The notes beneath the pieces are model-generated. The model searched no databases, was not told the DNA's origin, and saw nothing but the letters and a program-made list of their open reading frames with translations. Below are positions 1-6,347 of a stretch of DNA of 9,758 bases, in pieces. The stretch comes from Jiangellaceae bacterium. Its GTDB lineage: Bacteria > Actinomycetota > Actinomycetes > Jiangellales > Jiangellaceae. The translations under genes and the position numbers were made by a program. The stretch's first letter is position 1; each line of letters opens with the position of its first letter. The stretch lies in NCBI GenBank assembly GCA_030146385.1, contig JASLBX010000583.1, forward strand, positions 1 to 9,758, in the 5' to 3' direction.

Positions 1-416
1 GCGTCGCCAAACTGCTGAGCGAGGGAATCCCAGCCGCCGCCGGGCGTCCGCTCCCACCATGGCCCCTCGGTCTCCGCCTGCAGCCCCGCCGAGTGCGACA
101 ACAGCTGCGCAATCGTGACCTCGCCGATGGCGGTACCGGGCAAGTGCTTGCCAATCCGATCGGTCAGCGCGAGCGCACCCTCATCGCGCAGCCGCATCAC
201 GCATACGCCGACGAAGGTCTTGGTGATCGACCCGATCCGGTACTGGGTGTCAGCCGTCGGTTGCTCGTCCTGCACGCGTCCCCGGCCGCCCCACCATACG
301 AGTGCCCCATCGCGGACGACCCCGGCCACCACAGAGGGCAACCGGTTCGTCGCCTGTTCCTGCGCCAGGCGAAGCATCAGGCGCTCCGCGGTGCGGGGGC
401 GGACGGCGTTGCTCAC
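1..416 (-). CDS. Serine hydrolase, beta-lactamase/PBP-like family (3' end outside window)
   Basis: The first 138 residues are visible; the rest lies beyond base 1. The start is GTG at 416-414, with an AGGGAGA Shine-Dalgarno-like run about 6 bases upstream. Residues 59-66 read QYRIGSITK: Ser63-x-x-Lys66 is the catalytic SxxK motif of class C beta-lactamases, DD-peptidases and related esterases (PF00144). Residues 105-112 read LLSHSAGL, the conserved LLxHtSGL that follows in this family. The Tyr-x-Asn and His/Lys-Thr-Gly motifs would lie further on and are not visible. No signal peptide or membrane segment is seen at the N-terminus, so the protein is probably cytoplasmic, which argues for an esterase or peptidase rather than a secreted antibiotic hydrolase. 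The substrate is unknown. It is the last gene of a minus-strand series after the cysteine desulfurase and the small ORF. Confidence 0.85.
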   Translation of the reverse strand, partial: MSNAVRPRTAERLMLRLAQEQATNRLPSVVAGVVRDGALVWWGGRGRVQDEQPTADTQYRIGSITKTFVGVCVMRLRDEGALALTDRIGKHLPGTAIGEVTIAQLLSHSAGLQAETEGPWWERTPGGGWDSLAQQFGD

Positions 417-467
417 GAGGTCTCCCTTGCATGTTTTCCGAGGACGGGCCTGCGCACCGGCGAAACG

Positions 468-635
468 CTAACTTCTGGAGTCGCCGTCCTCCCAGTGCGC
501 CACGAGCTTTCGTTTCAGGGCGAATGTCTGGAGCGGAGTCCACCGCTCATCGAGCGGATGCAATTGCTGGCCGGGTAGTACCTGGTCAATCGGCAGGCGT
601 CCAGAGGTCTCAGGCATGCGGGGATGATGTCGCAT
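468..635 (-). CDS. Possible 55-residue small protein of unknown function
   Basis: An ATG-to-TAG frame lies between the cysteine desulfurase (54 bases upstream) and the serine hydrolase start (51 bases downstream), on the same strand. I do not recognise the family. The C-terminal half looks protein-like: residues 28-50 are rich in alternating charged, aromatic and aliphatic residues (LDERWTPLQTFALKRK, then LVAHWEDGD), with Trp32 and Trp48, and could form an amphipathic helix. About two thirds of third codon positions are G or C, lower than expected for a strong gene here, with the second half better than the first. The initiation signal is weak: only GAGG a few bases before the ATG, and Met7 has no better one. 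It may be a true small operon member or a chance frame. Confidence 0.4.
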   Translation of the reverse strand: MRHHPRMPETSGRLPIDQVLPGQQLHPLDERWTPLQTFALKRKLVAHWEDGDSRS

Positions 636-674
636 TGCCTCGCTGCCCGACCGCGCGGGTCTAGAACTTGCCTC

Positions 675-707
675 GCCGAGGCCGGACTCTCAGCTAGCGG
701 CCTCGGC
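675..707. repeat. 10-bp perfect inverted repeat at the cysteine desulfurase stop codon
   Basis: GCCGAGGCCG (675-684) pairs exactly with CGGCCTCGGC (698-707) across a 13-base loop that holds the TGA stop (690-692). On the minus-strand transcript it covers the last codons and stop of the cysteine desulfurase. No U run follows, so it is not a classic intrinsic terminator. It could attenuate transcription or protect the 3' end of the message, or it may simply result from the alanine- and glutamate-rich coding sequence (AEAAS). Confidence 0.4.
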
Positions 708-1883
708 AAGCAGCTTCGCGGCGTGAGTGATCTGCTCTCGGGTCGTCCACCGGCCGAGGCTGAATCGGACGGCGGACCGGGCGCGTCCGTCCGCGTCGGA
801 GCCGTCCTGGTTGCCACGTGCCATCGCGGCCACCACGCTGGAGGGTGCCGTGTTGCCGGCATGGCAGGCGGAACCAGTCGCAGCGGCGATGGCTGGAATC
901 GCAGTGAGCAATTGTCGGCCTGGCACACCAAGAATGGAGAGGTTCGCCGTGTTCGGCAGACGTTCAGTCGGATGACCGTTGAGCGCGATCCGGCCCGGCA
1001 GCCGCTCGGTCAGAGCTTGATGTAGTTCGTCGCGGAGCTCACGGACTCGGTCTGGTTCGCCATTGGCCAGATCAGCAACCGCGAGATCGGCCGCCGTACC
1101 GAAGGCCACGGCAAGCGGGACGTTCTCCGTTCCCGAGCGCAGCCCGTGTTCTTGCCCACCTCCGTACATAACGGGCTCGAGTCGCACTCCACTGCGCACC
1201 CACAGGGCGCCGACTCCCTTCGGCGCATACATTTTGTGTCCGACCAGCGTGACCAAGTCCACGCCCAGCCCGCGGACATCGATCCGGATCTTTCCTGGAG
1301 CCTGCGCGGCGTCGGTGTGGAAGAGCGCGCCGTGCGCGTGCGCGATCTCGGCCAGCTGTGCGATGGACTGGATAGTGCCAGTCTCATTGTTGGCGTACAT
1401 GATCGACACCAGCGCGGTCCGGTCGGTGAGCGCATCCGCGAGATCTTCCGGGTGGACCCTGCCGAAGCCGTCCACCGGCAGGAACGTCACATCGACGCCG
1501 TGCAGTCGCTGCAAGCTGTGGTACATCTCCAACACCGCGGCGTGCTCGGTCTCCTCGGTGATGATGTGCACTCTCGTTGTCGGATCGGCGAGTGCGGTGC
1601 CCCGGACGGCCAGCGCATCGGCTTCTGACCCGCTTCCAGTGAAGACGATCTGACCTCCATCGGCGCCGATAAGTTTGAGGAGCTGGTCCCGGGCGTGCGT
1701 CAGCGCCCGCCGGGGTTCCTCGGCGTAGTAGTGAGTGTTGGAGGGATTGCCGAAATGCACCCGCAAGTACGGCAGCATCGCGTCGACCACCCGCGGGTCG
1801 GCCGGTGTTGTCGAGTTGTAGTCCAGGTAGATCGGGCCAACCTCAAGACCTGGGTGTCGCCGGTCTGCGTCGGTGCCACGCAT
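690..1883 (-). CDS. Cysteine desulfurase (class V aminotransferase, NifS/IscS-like)
   Basis: This PLP enzyme removes sulfur from L-cysteine, giving alanine and an enzyme persulfide used for Fe-S clusters and tRNA or cofactor thiolation in the cytoplasm. Visible motifs, numbered from the chosen start: YLDYNSTTP near 19-27; a PLP-phosphate loop GSGSEADA near 83-90; His114 stacking on the cofactor; NNETGT 165-170; HTDAAQAPGK with Asp191 and Gln194; the Schiff-base lysine in GHKMYAPKGVG (Lys217); GGGQEHGLRSGTENV; and the persulfide cysteine Cys340 in TGSACHAG. The length of 397 residues is normal. I chose ATG 1883 because GGAGA sits 5-6 bases before it; the in-frame ATG at 1898 has no such signal and would add five residues. 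An acidic stretch (RGNQDGSDADGR, about 356-367) replaces the usual short link before VRFSLGR. Whether it acts as IscS or in a specialised pathway cannot be told, since no scaffold gene is adjacent. Confidence 0.93.
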   Translation of the reverse strand: MRGTDADRRHPGLEVGPIYLDYNSTTPADPRVVDAMLPYLRVHFGNPSNTHYYAEEPRRALTHARDQLLKLIGADGGQIVFTGSGSEADALAVRGTALADPTTRVHIITEETEHAAVLEMYHSLQRLHGVDVTFLPVDGFGRVHPEDLADALTDRTALVSIMYANNETGTIQSIAQLAEIAHAHGALFHTDAAQAPGKIRIDVRGLGVDLVTLVGHKMYAPKGVGALWVRSGVRLEPVMYGGGQEHGLRSGTENVPLAVAFGTAADLAVADLANGEPDRVRELRDELHQALTERLPGRIALNGHPTERLPNTANLSILGVPGRQLLTAIPAIAAATGSACHAGNTAPSSVVAAMARGNQDGSDADGRARSAVRFSLGRWTTREQITHAAKLLAEAAS

Positions 1884-1907
1884 CTGTTCTCCAATCATCT
1901 ATGGAAC

Positions 1908-1936
1908 AACGTATGACAGATAGACGATGAAGACAA
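1908..1936 (-). promoter_or_regulatory. Candidate sigma-70-type promoter of the cysteine desulfurase
   Basis: Read on the minus strand, TTGTCT (1936-1931) and TACGTT (1913-1908) are separated by exactly 17 bases. The -10 fits the actinobacterial TANNNT pattern. Transcription would begin near 1901, leaving a leader of about 18 bases that contains the GGAGA ribosome site. The region is AT-richer than its surroundings. Confidence 0.55.
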
Positions 1937-2038
1937 CGCGCGCTTCGAGAGCGAGCAGGCAGGTGGCCGAGATTGAAACGGCAACAGCCGAATCAGGGCA
2001 GCGAGTCGGGAGGGCGAACGGTCAGGGAGTGATCGCCG

Positions 2039-2116
2039 GGTCGGCTGAGTCAGGCCCTGGCGAATGCAAACCCGTACACTCGTAGCCGTGGCGCGGGGCG
2101 ATGGTCGGCTGACTCA
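2039..2116. repeat. Pair of 14-bp repeats flanking the purF promoter and start
   Basis: GGTCGGCTGAGTCA (2039-2052) and GGTCGGCTGACTCA (2103-2116) differ at one base and lie 64 bp apart, about six helical turns. The 3' half of each, TGA(G/C)TCA, is itself palindromic. They straddle the -10 box (2075-2080) and start codon (2088) of purF, an arrangement expected of a pair of operators. The second copy encodes the conserved GRLTH of PurF, so coding constraint explains part of it. Confidence 0.35.
2075..2088 (+). promoter_or_regulatory. purF -10 box with probable leaderless transcription start
   Basis: TACACT at 2075-2080 matches TANNNT and is followed after seven bases by the GTG at 2088 that begins the conserved PurF N-terminus. 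No Shine-Dalgarno sequence precedes that GTG. Together these suggest transcription starting at or next to the GTG, giving a leaderless message, which is common in actinobacteria. No convincing -35 box is visible. The same hexamer TACACT is the candidate -10 of the tRNA gene at 7811-7816. Confidence 0.5.
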
Positions 2117-3656
2117 CGAAACCGACCCTCAGGATCGGAGCCCACAGGACGCCTGCGGCATCTTCGGCGTCTGGGCACCGGGCGAGGAAGTGGCGAAGCT
2201 TACCTACTTCGGGCTGTACGCCCTCCAACACCGGGGCCAGGAGTCGGCGGGCATCGCCGTCGGCAACCACGAGCAGATCCTTGTGTACAAGGACATGGGC
2301 CTGGTCAGCCAGGTTTTCGACGAGGCGACGCTCAACTCGCTGATCGGCCACGTCGCGGTCGGGCACACCAGGTACTCCACGACCGGCGCCAGCCGCTGGG
2401 AGAACGCCCAGCCCACGCTCGGCGCCACGGCCGAGGGCACGGTCGCGCTGGCCCACAACGGCAACCTGACGAACACGGCCGACCTATTGGACGTGGTCCG
2501 TGAGCGGGTCGGCACCAGTGTTGGCGAGCTGCGCTACGGCAACACGTCCGATACCGCGCTCGTGACGGCCCTGCTCGGCGCCAACCTGGACGTGACGCTG
2601 GAGCAGGCTGCACTCGACGTGCTTCCGGAGCTCCGCGGGGCGTTCTCGCTGATCTTCTCCGACGAGTCCGCGCTCTATGCTGCGCGCGACCCACAGGGCA
2701 TCCGTCCGCTCGTGTTGGGACGGCTGGAACGAGGCTGGGTCGTCGCGAGCGAGACGGCGGCGCTTGACATCGTGGGTGCCGCGTTCGTGCGTGAGGTGGA
2801 GCCGGGCGAGCTCGTCGTGGTCGACGAGGACGGGCTACGCACCCGGAGATTCGCCGAGGCCGACCCCAAGGGCTGCCTGTTCGAGTTCGTCTATCTTGCG
2901 CGTCCCGACACCAAGATTTCTGGACGGTCCGTCCACCAGACTCGCGTCGAGGTCGGGCGCAGGTTGGCCCGCGAGCATCCTGTCGAGGCGGACCTGGTCA
3001 TCCCCGTGCCCGAATCCGGTACGCCGGCCGCGGTGGGGTACGCCGAGGCGTCCGGCATTCCGTACGGCATCGGGCTGGTGAAGAACTCGTACGTGGGACG
3101 GACGTTCATCCAGCCGTCGCAGACCATCCGACAGCTCGGGATCCGGCTCAAGCTGAACCCGCTGCGTGAGATCGTCGGCGGGCGCCGGCTGGTCGTCGTC
3201 GACGACTCGATCGTGCGCGGCAATACCCAGCGGGCGCTCGTCCGGATGTTGCGCGAGGCCGGTGCGAGTGAGGTCCACGTCCGGATCTCGAGCCCGCCCG
3301 TGACCTGGCCGTGCTTCTACGGCATCGACTTCGCCTCGCGGGCCGAGTTGATCGCCAACGGGCTCTCGACAGACGAGATCTGCCGGTCGATCGGCGCCGA
3401 TTCGCTTGGGTATGTCTCGCTGGAAGGCCTGGTCGATGCGACGACCGTCCCGATGAACCGCCTGTGCCGGGCGTGCTTCGACGGTCAGTACCCGGTGGAG
3501 TTGCCGGCGACCGCCCATCTCGGCAAGCACGTGCTGGAGCAGGGCGAGCTGCCGATCGCGCCGCCCGGGGCGCCGCGCTCGCTTGGTGACCCCATCGACG
3601 GCCTGGACGTGCTGGTCGGCGGCGCCGGTGCCAGCGACGCCTTGACCCGGCCATGA
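2088..3656 (+). CDS. purF: Amidophosphoribosyltransferase PurF
   Basis: This enzyme catalyses the first committed step of purine synthesis: PRPP plus glutamine gives 5-phosphoribosylamine, glutamate and pyrophosphate. The 522 residues from GTG 2088 begin VARGDGRLTH, the actinobacterial N-terminus. An ATG at 2064 would add eight unsupported residues. The N-terminal Ntn glutaminase domain has Cys23 in DACGIFG as nucleophile, so a 22-residue propeptide should be removed; LQHRGQES, HTRYSTTG and HNGNL follow. The phosphoribosyltransferase domain has the PRPP loop VVVDDSIVRGNTQ near 369-381. Cys263, Cys409, Cys460 and Cys463 fit the four ligands of the Bacillus-type [4Fe-4S] enzyme (the 146-residue first interval and the final CxxC agree), so this is the oxygen-sensitive, cluster-containing class. 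purM follows 87 bases downstream in the same direction, beyond a large inverted repeat. Confidence 0.97.
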   Translation: MARGDGRLTHETDPQDRSPQDACGIFGVWAPGEEVAKLTYFGLYALQHRGQESAGIAVGNHEQILVYKDMGLVSQVFDEATLNSLIGHVAVGHTRYSTTGASRWENAQPTLGATAEGTVALAHNGNLTNTADLLDVVRERVGTSVGELRYGNTSDTALVTALLGANLDVTLEQAALDVLPELRGAFSLIFSDESALYAARDPQGIRPLVLGRLERGWVVASETAALDIVGAAFVREVEPGELVVVDEDGLRTRRFAEADPKGCLFEFVYLARPDTKISGRSVHQTRVEVGRRLAREHPVEADLVIPVPESGTPAAVGYAEASGIPYGIGLVKNSYVGRTFIQPSQTIRQLGIRLKLNPLREIVGGRRLVVVDDSIVRGNTQRALVRMLREAGASEVHVRISSPPVTWPCFYGIDFASRAELIANGLSTDEICRSIGADSLGYVSLEGLVDATTVPMNRLCRACFDGQYPVELPATAHLGKHVLEQGELPIAPPGAPRSLGDPIDGLDVLVGGAGASDALTRP

Positions 3657-3668
3657 CCCCCAACCGTG

Positions 3669-3717
3669 TGATCATCGGTACTTTCCAGGCAATGTAGCCG
3701 GAAAGTGCCGATGATCA
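3669..3717. repeat. 18-bp near-perfect inverted repeat between purF and purM
   Basis: TGATCATCGGTACTTTCC (3669-3686) pairs with GGAAAGTGCCGATGATCA (3700-3717). The only mismatch, T against G, is a G-U pair in RNA, so all 18 positions pair. The 13-base centre holds a further GGC/GCC stem (3688-3690 with 3697-3699) and a six-base loop. It fills most of the 87-base gap and ends about 16 bases before the purM ribosome site. No U run follows on either strand, so a simple intrinsic terminator is unlikely. It could be an RNA processing or stability element setting the purF:purM ratio, or a dispersed palindromic repeat. Confidence 0.85.
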
Positions 3718-3743
3718 TGGAGGGAGATGACGAGAGGAGCGCT

Positions 3744-4799
3744 GTGGCCAGCGACGAGGTGACCTACGCCGCTGCCGGCGTCGATATCGAGGCGGGCGAC
3801 CGGGCGGTCGAGCTGATGAAGGAGTGGGTCGCGATGGCGCAGCGGCCCGAAGTGGTCGGCGGCCTGGGAGGTTTCGCCGGCCTGTTCGACGCCAGCGCCC
3901 TCAAGAGCTACACGCGGCCGCTGCTGGTCACCAGCACCGACGGAGTCGGCACCAAGGTCGCGATCGCCCAGCGCATGGACGTGCACGACACGGTGGGCTT
4001 CGACCTCGTCGGCATGGTGGTCGACGACGTCGTGATCTGCGGTGCTGAGCCGCTGTTCATGACCGACTACATCGCCTGCGGCAAGGTCGTCCCCGAGCGG
4101 ATCGCAGCGATCGTCAAGGGCATCGCACAGGCATGCGCCGCCGCCGGCTGTGCGCTGTCAGGCGGGGAGACCGCAGAGCATCCAGGACTGCTCGGCCCAG
4201 ACGAGTATGACCTCGCCGGTGCGGTGACGGGCGTGGTCGAGGCCGACCGCCTACTGGGTTCCGACCGGGTGCAGCCTGGCGACGTCGTGGTGGCGATGGC
4301 TTCGAGCGGCCTCCACTCGAACGGCTACTCGCTCGTTCGGCATGTCCTCTTCGACGTCGCGGAGTGGTCATTGGACCGTGACGTGCCCGAACTCGGCCGC
4401 ACTCTCGGCGAAGAATTGCTTGAGCCCACCCGCATCTACGCACGGCAGTGCCTGGCTCTTGCCAAGCACGTTGGCATCCACGCCTACGCACACGTGACCG
4501 GGGGTGGGCTCGCCGCCAACCTCGCTCGTGTCATGCCGTCTACCGTCGACGTCGTGATCGAGCGGAGCACCTGGCAACCGCCACCGATCTTCGACCTGGT
4601 CGGCGCAACCGGCCGGATCGAGCAAGAGGAACTCGAGCGCACGCTCAACATGGGCGTCGGCATGCTTGCCGTCCTCGAGCCGCGCGACGCCGACAAGGCA
4701 ATCATGCTGCTCAACGACTGGGGTGTGGACGCCTGGATCGCCGGCGAAGTGCGAGCGGGCGGCGGATCAGTTCAGCTGCACGGCAGCTACACCGCCTGA
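3744..4799 (+). CDS. purM: Phosphoribosylformylglycinamidine cyclo-ligase PurM (AIR synthetase)
   Basis: PurM closes the imidazole ring of FGAM using ATP to give 5-aminoimidazole ribonucleotide, the fifth purine step. The 351 residues from GTG 3744 begin MASDEVTYAAAGVDIEAGD, the usual PurM opening, and AGAGGAG at 3733-3739 sits four bases before the start. The in-frame frame opens earlier (3705), inside the inverted repeat, with no support. Motifs: GGFAGLFD 42-49; TDGVGTK 65-71 (nucleotide-binding signature); DLVGMVVDDVVICGAEPLF; GGETAEHPG 140-148; SSGLHSNGYSL 187-197; HVTGGGLAANL 250-260; LNMGVGM 301-307. All are intact and the length is typical. It forms a transcription unit with purF. The gene ends 16 bases before the convergent DUF3073 stop, with no strong terminator between. 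Confidence 0.97.
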   Translation: MASDEVTYAAAGVDIEAGDRAVELMKEWVAMAQRPEVVGGLGGFAGLFDASALKSYTRPLLVTSTDGVGTKVAIAQRMDVHDTVGFDLVGMVVDDVVICGAEPLFMTDYIACGKVVPERIAAIVKGIAQACAAAGCALSGGETAEHPGLLGPDEYDLAGAVTGVVEADRLLGSDRVQPGDVVVAMASSGLHSNGYSLVRHVLFDVAEWSLDRDVPELGRTLGEELLEPTRIYARQCLALAKHVGIHAYAHVTGGGLAANLARVMPSTVDVVIERSTWQPPPIFDLVGATGRIEQEELERTLNMGVGMLAVLEPRDADKAIMLLNDWGVDAWIAGEVRAGGGSVQLHGSYTA

Positions 4800-4815
4800 G
4801 GTGGCGTGGTCAGCG

Positions 4816-4992
4816 TCAGTGCGCGTCGTCGTTCTCGTAGTCGTCGTCTGCCTCGAACTCATCCGACGACTCGTCGCTATCGCTGGCACCCTGAAGCTCA
4901 CGCTGCAAGGCCTCGAAGTCAGTGTCCAGCGACTGGTACTTCAGTCGACGGGCGACCTTCGTCTGCTTGGCCTTAGCCCGGCCGCGCCCCAT
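4816..4992 (-). CDS. DUF3073 family small acidic-tailed protein
   Basis: The protein has 58 residues. It begins MGRGRAKAKQTKVARRLKY, a strongly basic N-terminus typical of DUF3073, followed by a short helix (FEALQRELQG, about 26-35) and a tail of almost only Asp, Glu and Ser (36-58). ATG 4992 has an excellent GAGGAGGT six bases upstream; the open frame extends much further upstream but without family support. The basic head could contact nucleic acid and the acidic tail a protein, but the function is unknown. The family is widespread in actinobacteria next to purM, in the same convergent arrangement as Rv0809/Rv0810c of Mycobacterium tuberculosis. Confidence 0.93.
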   Translation of the reverse strand: MGRGRAKAKQTKVARRLKYQSLDTDFEALQRELQGASDSDESSDEFEADDDYENDDAH

Positions 4993-5025
4993 AGGTCGAC
5001 CTCCTCGCACAAAACCGGGGCGACC

Positions 5026-5087
5026 ACAATATTGTCTGCCGCCCTCGGACCCTTCGGTGTCATCTACTCGTAGAGATAACGGTACAT
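5026..5087 (-). promoter_or_regulatory. Leader or promoter region of the DUF3073 gene, with two palindromes
   Basis: The 158 bases between the dehydrogenase stop and the DUF3073 start hold ACAATATTGT (5026-5035), a perfect 10-bp AT-rich palindrome that contains a TATTGT -10-like hexamer on the minus strand. They also hold TCTACTCGTAGA (5063-5074), a 5-bp inverted repeat with a 2-base centre. A very short frame (5087-5064, minus) reads MYRYLYE-stop, without a ribosome site. No good -35 could be assigned. I take this as the regulatory region of DUF3073, details open. Confidence 0.3.
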
Positions 5088-5108
5088 GGTCGAGCCCTGT
5101 TCCGTCTC

Positions 5109-5137
5109 GCCCGGTCTGTCCTCGAGCGGAGCCGGGC
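5109..5137 (-). terminator. Possible hairpin terminator after the amino acid dehydrogenase
   Basis: On the minus strand GCCCGG (5137-5132) pairs with CCGGGC (5114-5109), with an inner TCC/GGA stem around GCTCGA. It starts 14 bases past the dehydrogenase stop. No U run follows, so the call is weak; GC-only hairpins are often proposed as terminators in actinomycetes. Confidence 0.3.
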
Positions 5138-5150
5138 GTCATGAGCCGGG

Positions 5151-6242
5151 TCAAGAAGGCAGATGAATCGCATGCAACCTGCTCACTTCGGACATACGGC
5201 GCTCGGCGAGCCGGTCGGCGGCTACGGCTGGCGGGACCCCTTCGTCCGCAGCCAAGGTGAAGATCTTCTTCGTCGTGTCGAAGATGTGCTCGGCCTTGCC
5301 CTTGGCCCGCTCGAAGGAGAAGCCGTGCAGCTCGTCGGCCACCTGGATGACTCCACCCGAGTTCACCACGTAGTCGGGCGCGTACAGGATGCCCCGGTCG
5401 GCCAGTAGCTTCTCGACGCCGGGATGGGCGAGCTGGTTGTTGGCTCCACCACACACGGCCTTGGCCGTCAACACGCCCACCGTGTCGTCGTCCAGCGCGC
5501 CGCCGAGTGCGCACGGTGCGTACATGTCGATGTCGGTGCGGATCAGCGCGTCGGTGTCGGAAACCACCTCGACTTCGGGATGCTCGGCGCGCAACCGGTC
5601 GATGGCCTGATCATTGACGTCGGTGACGACCACGGACGCTCCGTCGTCCAGCAGCAGGCCGGCGAGCTTGGCGCCCACCTTGCCGACGCCCGCGATACCG
5701 ACCCGACGCCCGCTCAGGGTGGGGGATCCCCACAGGTGCTCAGCGCAGGCTCGCATGCCCTGGAAGACACCGAACGACGTCAGCACGCTGGAATCGCCCG
5801 CGCCACCTTCGGCGGGTGAGCGTCCCGTGACCCACGCGCACTCGCGGGCGACGATGTCCATGTCGGCGACGTACGTCCCGACGTCGCACGCGGTGATGTA
5901 CCGGCCGCCGAGAGATGCCACGAAGCGCCCGTACGCTCGCAGGAGCGCTTCGGACTTGTCCTTGTCCGGATCGCCGATGATGACGGCCTTGCCACCGCCG
6001 AGGTCCAGGCCGGCCAGGGCGTTCTTGTACGCCATGCCCTTGGACAGTTCCAGGACGTCGGCCAGCGCTTCGTCCTCGGATTCGTAGGGGTAGAAGCGGG
6101 TGCCGCCGAGGCCTGGACCCAACGCCGTTGAATAGATGGCGATGATGGCCTTGAACCCGGACGCTTCGTCCTGGCAGAACACGACCTGCTCATGGCCGGT
6201 ATGCCGGCCGAATACACCGCTGGGTTTCGACGTTTCGGTCAC
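5151..6242 (-). CDS. vdh: Leucine/valine dehydrogenase (Glu/Leu/Phe/Val dehydrogenase family)
   Basis: This NAD-dependent enzyme oxidatively deaminates branched-chain amino acids to 2-oxo acids, which can enter acyl-CoA pools. The 363 residues start at GTG 6242, with AAGGGG eight bases upstream; the frame is open up to 6374 but those residues do not look like the family. Motifs: GPGLGGTRFYPY 42-53; MAYKN with Lys73; LGGGKA with catalytic Lys85; ITACDVGTYVADMD with Asp120; the Rossmann loop GIAGVGKVG 182-190 followed by VVVTDVND, whose Asp208 favours NAD over NADP; CGGANNQL 264-271; and PDYVVNSGGVIQV 289-301. The length and motifs match valine and leucine dehydrogenases; at this position in Streptomyces the gene is vdh (SCO4089). 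Preference for valine, leucine or phenylalanine cannot be decided from the sequence. It is divergent from the hypothetical gene at 6384. Confidence 0.93.
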   Translation of the reverse strand: MTETSKPSGVFGRHTGHEQVVFCQDEASGFKAIIAIYSTALGPGLGGTRFYPYESEDEALADVLELSKGMAYKNALAGLDLGGGKAVIIGDPDKDKSEALLRAYGRFVASLGGRYITACDVGTYVADMDIVARECAWVTGRSPAEGGAGDSSVLTSFGVFQGMRACAEHLWGSPTLSGRRVGIAGVGKVGAKLAGLLLDDGASVVVTDVNDQAIDRLRAEHPEVEVVSDTDALIRTDIDMYAPCALGGALDDDTVGVLTAKAVCGGANNQLAHPGVEKLLADRGILYAPDYVVNSGGVIQVADELHGFSFERAKGKAEHIFDTTKKIFTLAADEGVPPAVAADRLAERRMSEVSRLHAIHLPS

Positions 6243-6335
6243 GATGGTGACCCCTTCGCGTCTTGGGCCCGCCTGCCATGACAACCCAGGTCGTGGGCGG
6301 CACGGCGCCAGCGGGCGGGATTGAGTTGTGGTCTT

Positions 6336-6341
6336 AGCGTA
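6336..6341 (-). promoter_or_regulatory. Candidate -10 box for the amino acid dehydrogenase
   Basis: TACGCT on the minus strand fits TANNNT and lies in the only AT-richer patch of the 141-base divergent gap. Transcription would start near 6329, leaving a leader of about 88 bases. No clear -35 is seen, so this is tentative. Confidence 0.3.
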
Positions 6342-6347
6342 ACTGGC

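Noticed and set aside
1927..2085. A 52-codon plus-strand frame ending two bases before the purF GTG.
   Set aside because: It has no ribosome site, overlaps the cysteine desulfurase -35 box and the purF -10 box, and its translation is low-complexity and polar. Translational coupling to purF is imaginable but unsupported.
2835..3530. Long minus-strand open frame opposite purF.
   Set aside because: It is a high-GC shadow; purF on the other strand is intact with all catalytic motifs.
3705..3743. Upstream start for purM inside the inverted repeat.
   Set aside because: The extra 13 residues do not resemble PurM and the ribosome site AGAGGAG serves GTG 3744.
4797..4815. Possible purM terminator in the 16-base convergent gap.
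   Set aside because: Only four-base stems can be drawn (CACC/GGTG or CGCC/GGCG); too weak to call.
5129..5150. GAGCCGGG repeated with a 14-bp period after the dehydrogenase stop.
   Set aside because: Only two short GC-rich copies; it is not an array and is compatible with chance.
4816..5514. A 232-residue minus-strand reading that includes DUF3073 at its end.
   Set aside because: Only the last 58 residues are family-like and have a strong ribosome site; the upstream part is an out-of-frame shadow of the dehydrogenase gene.
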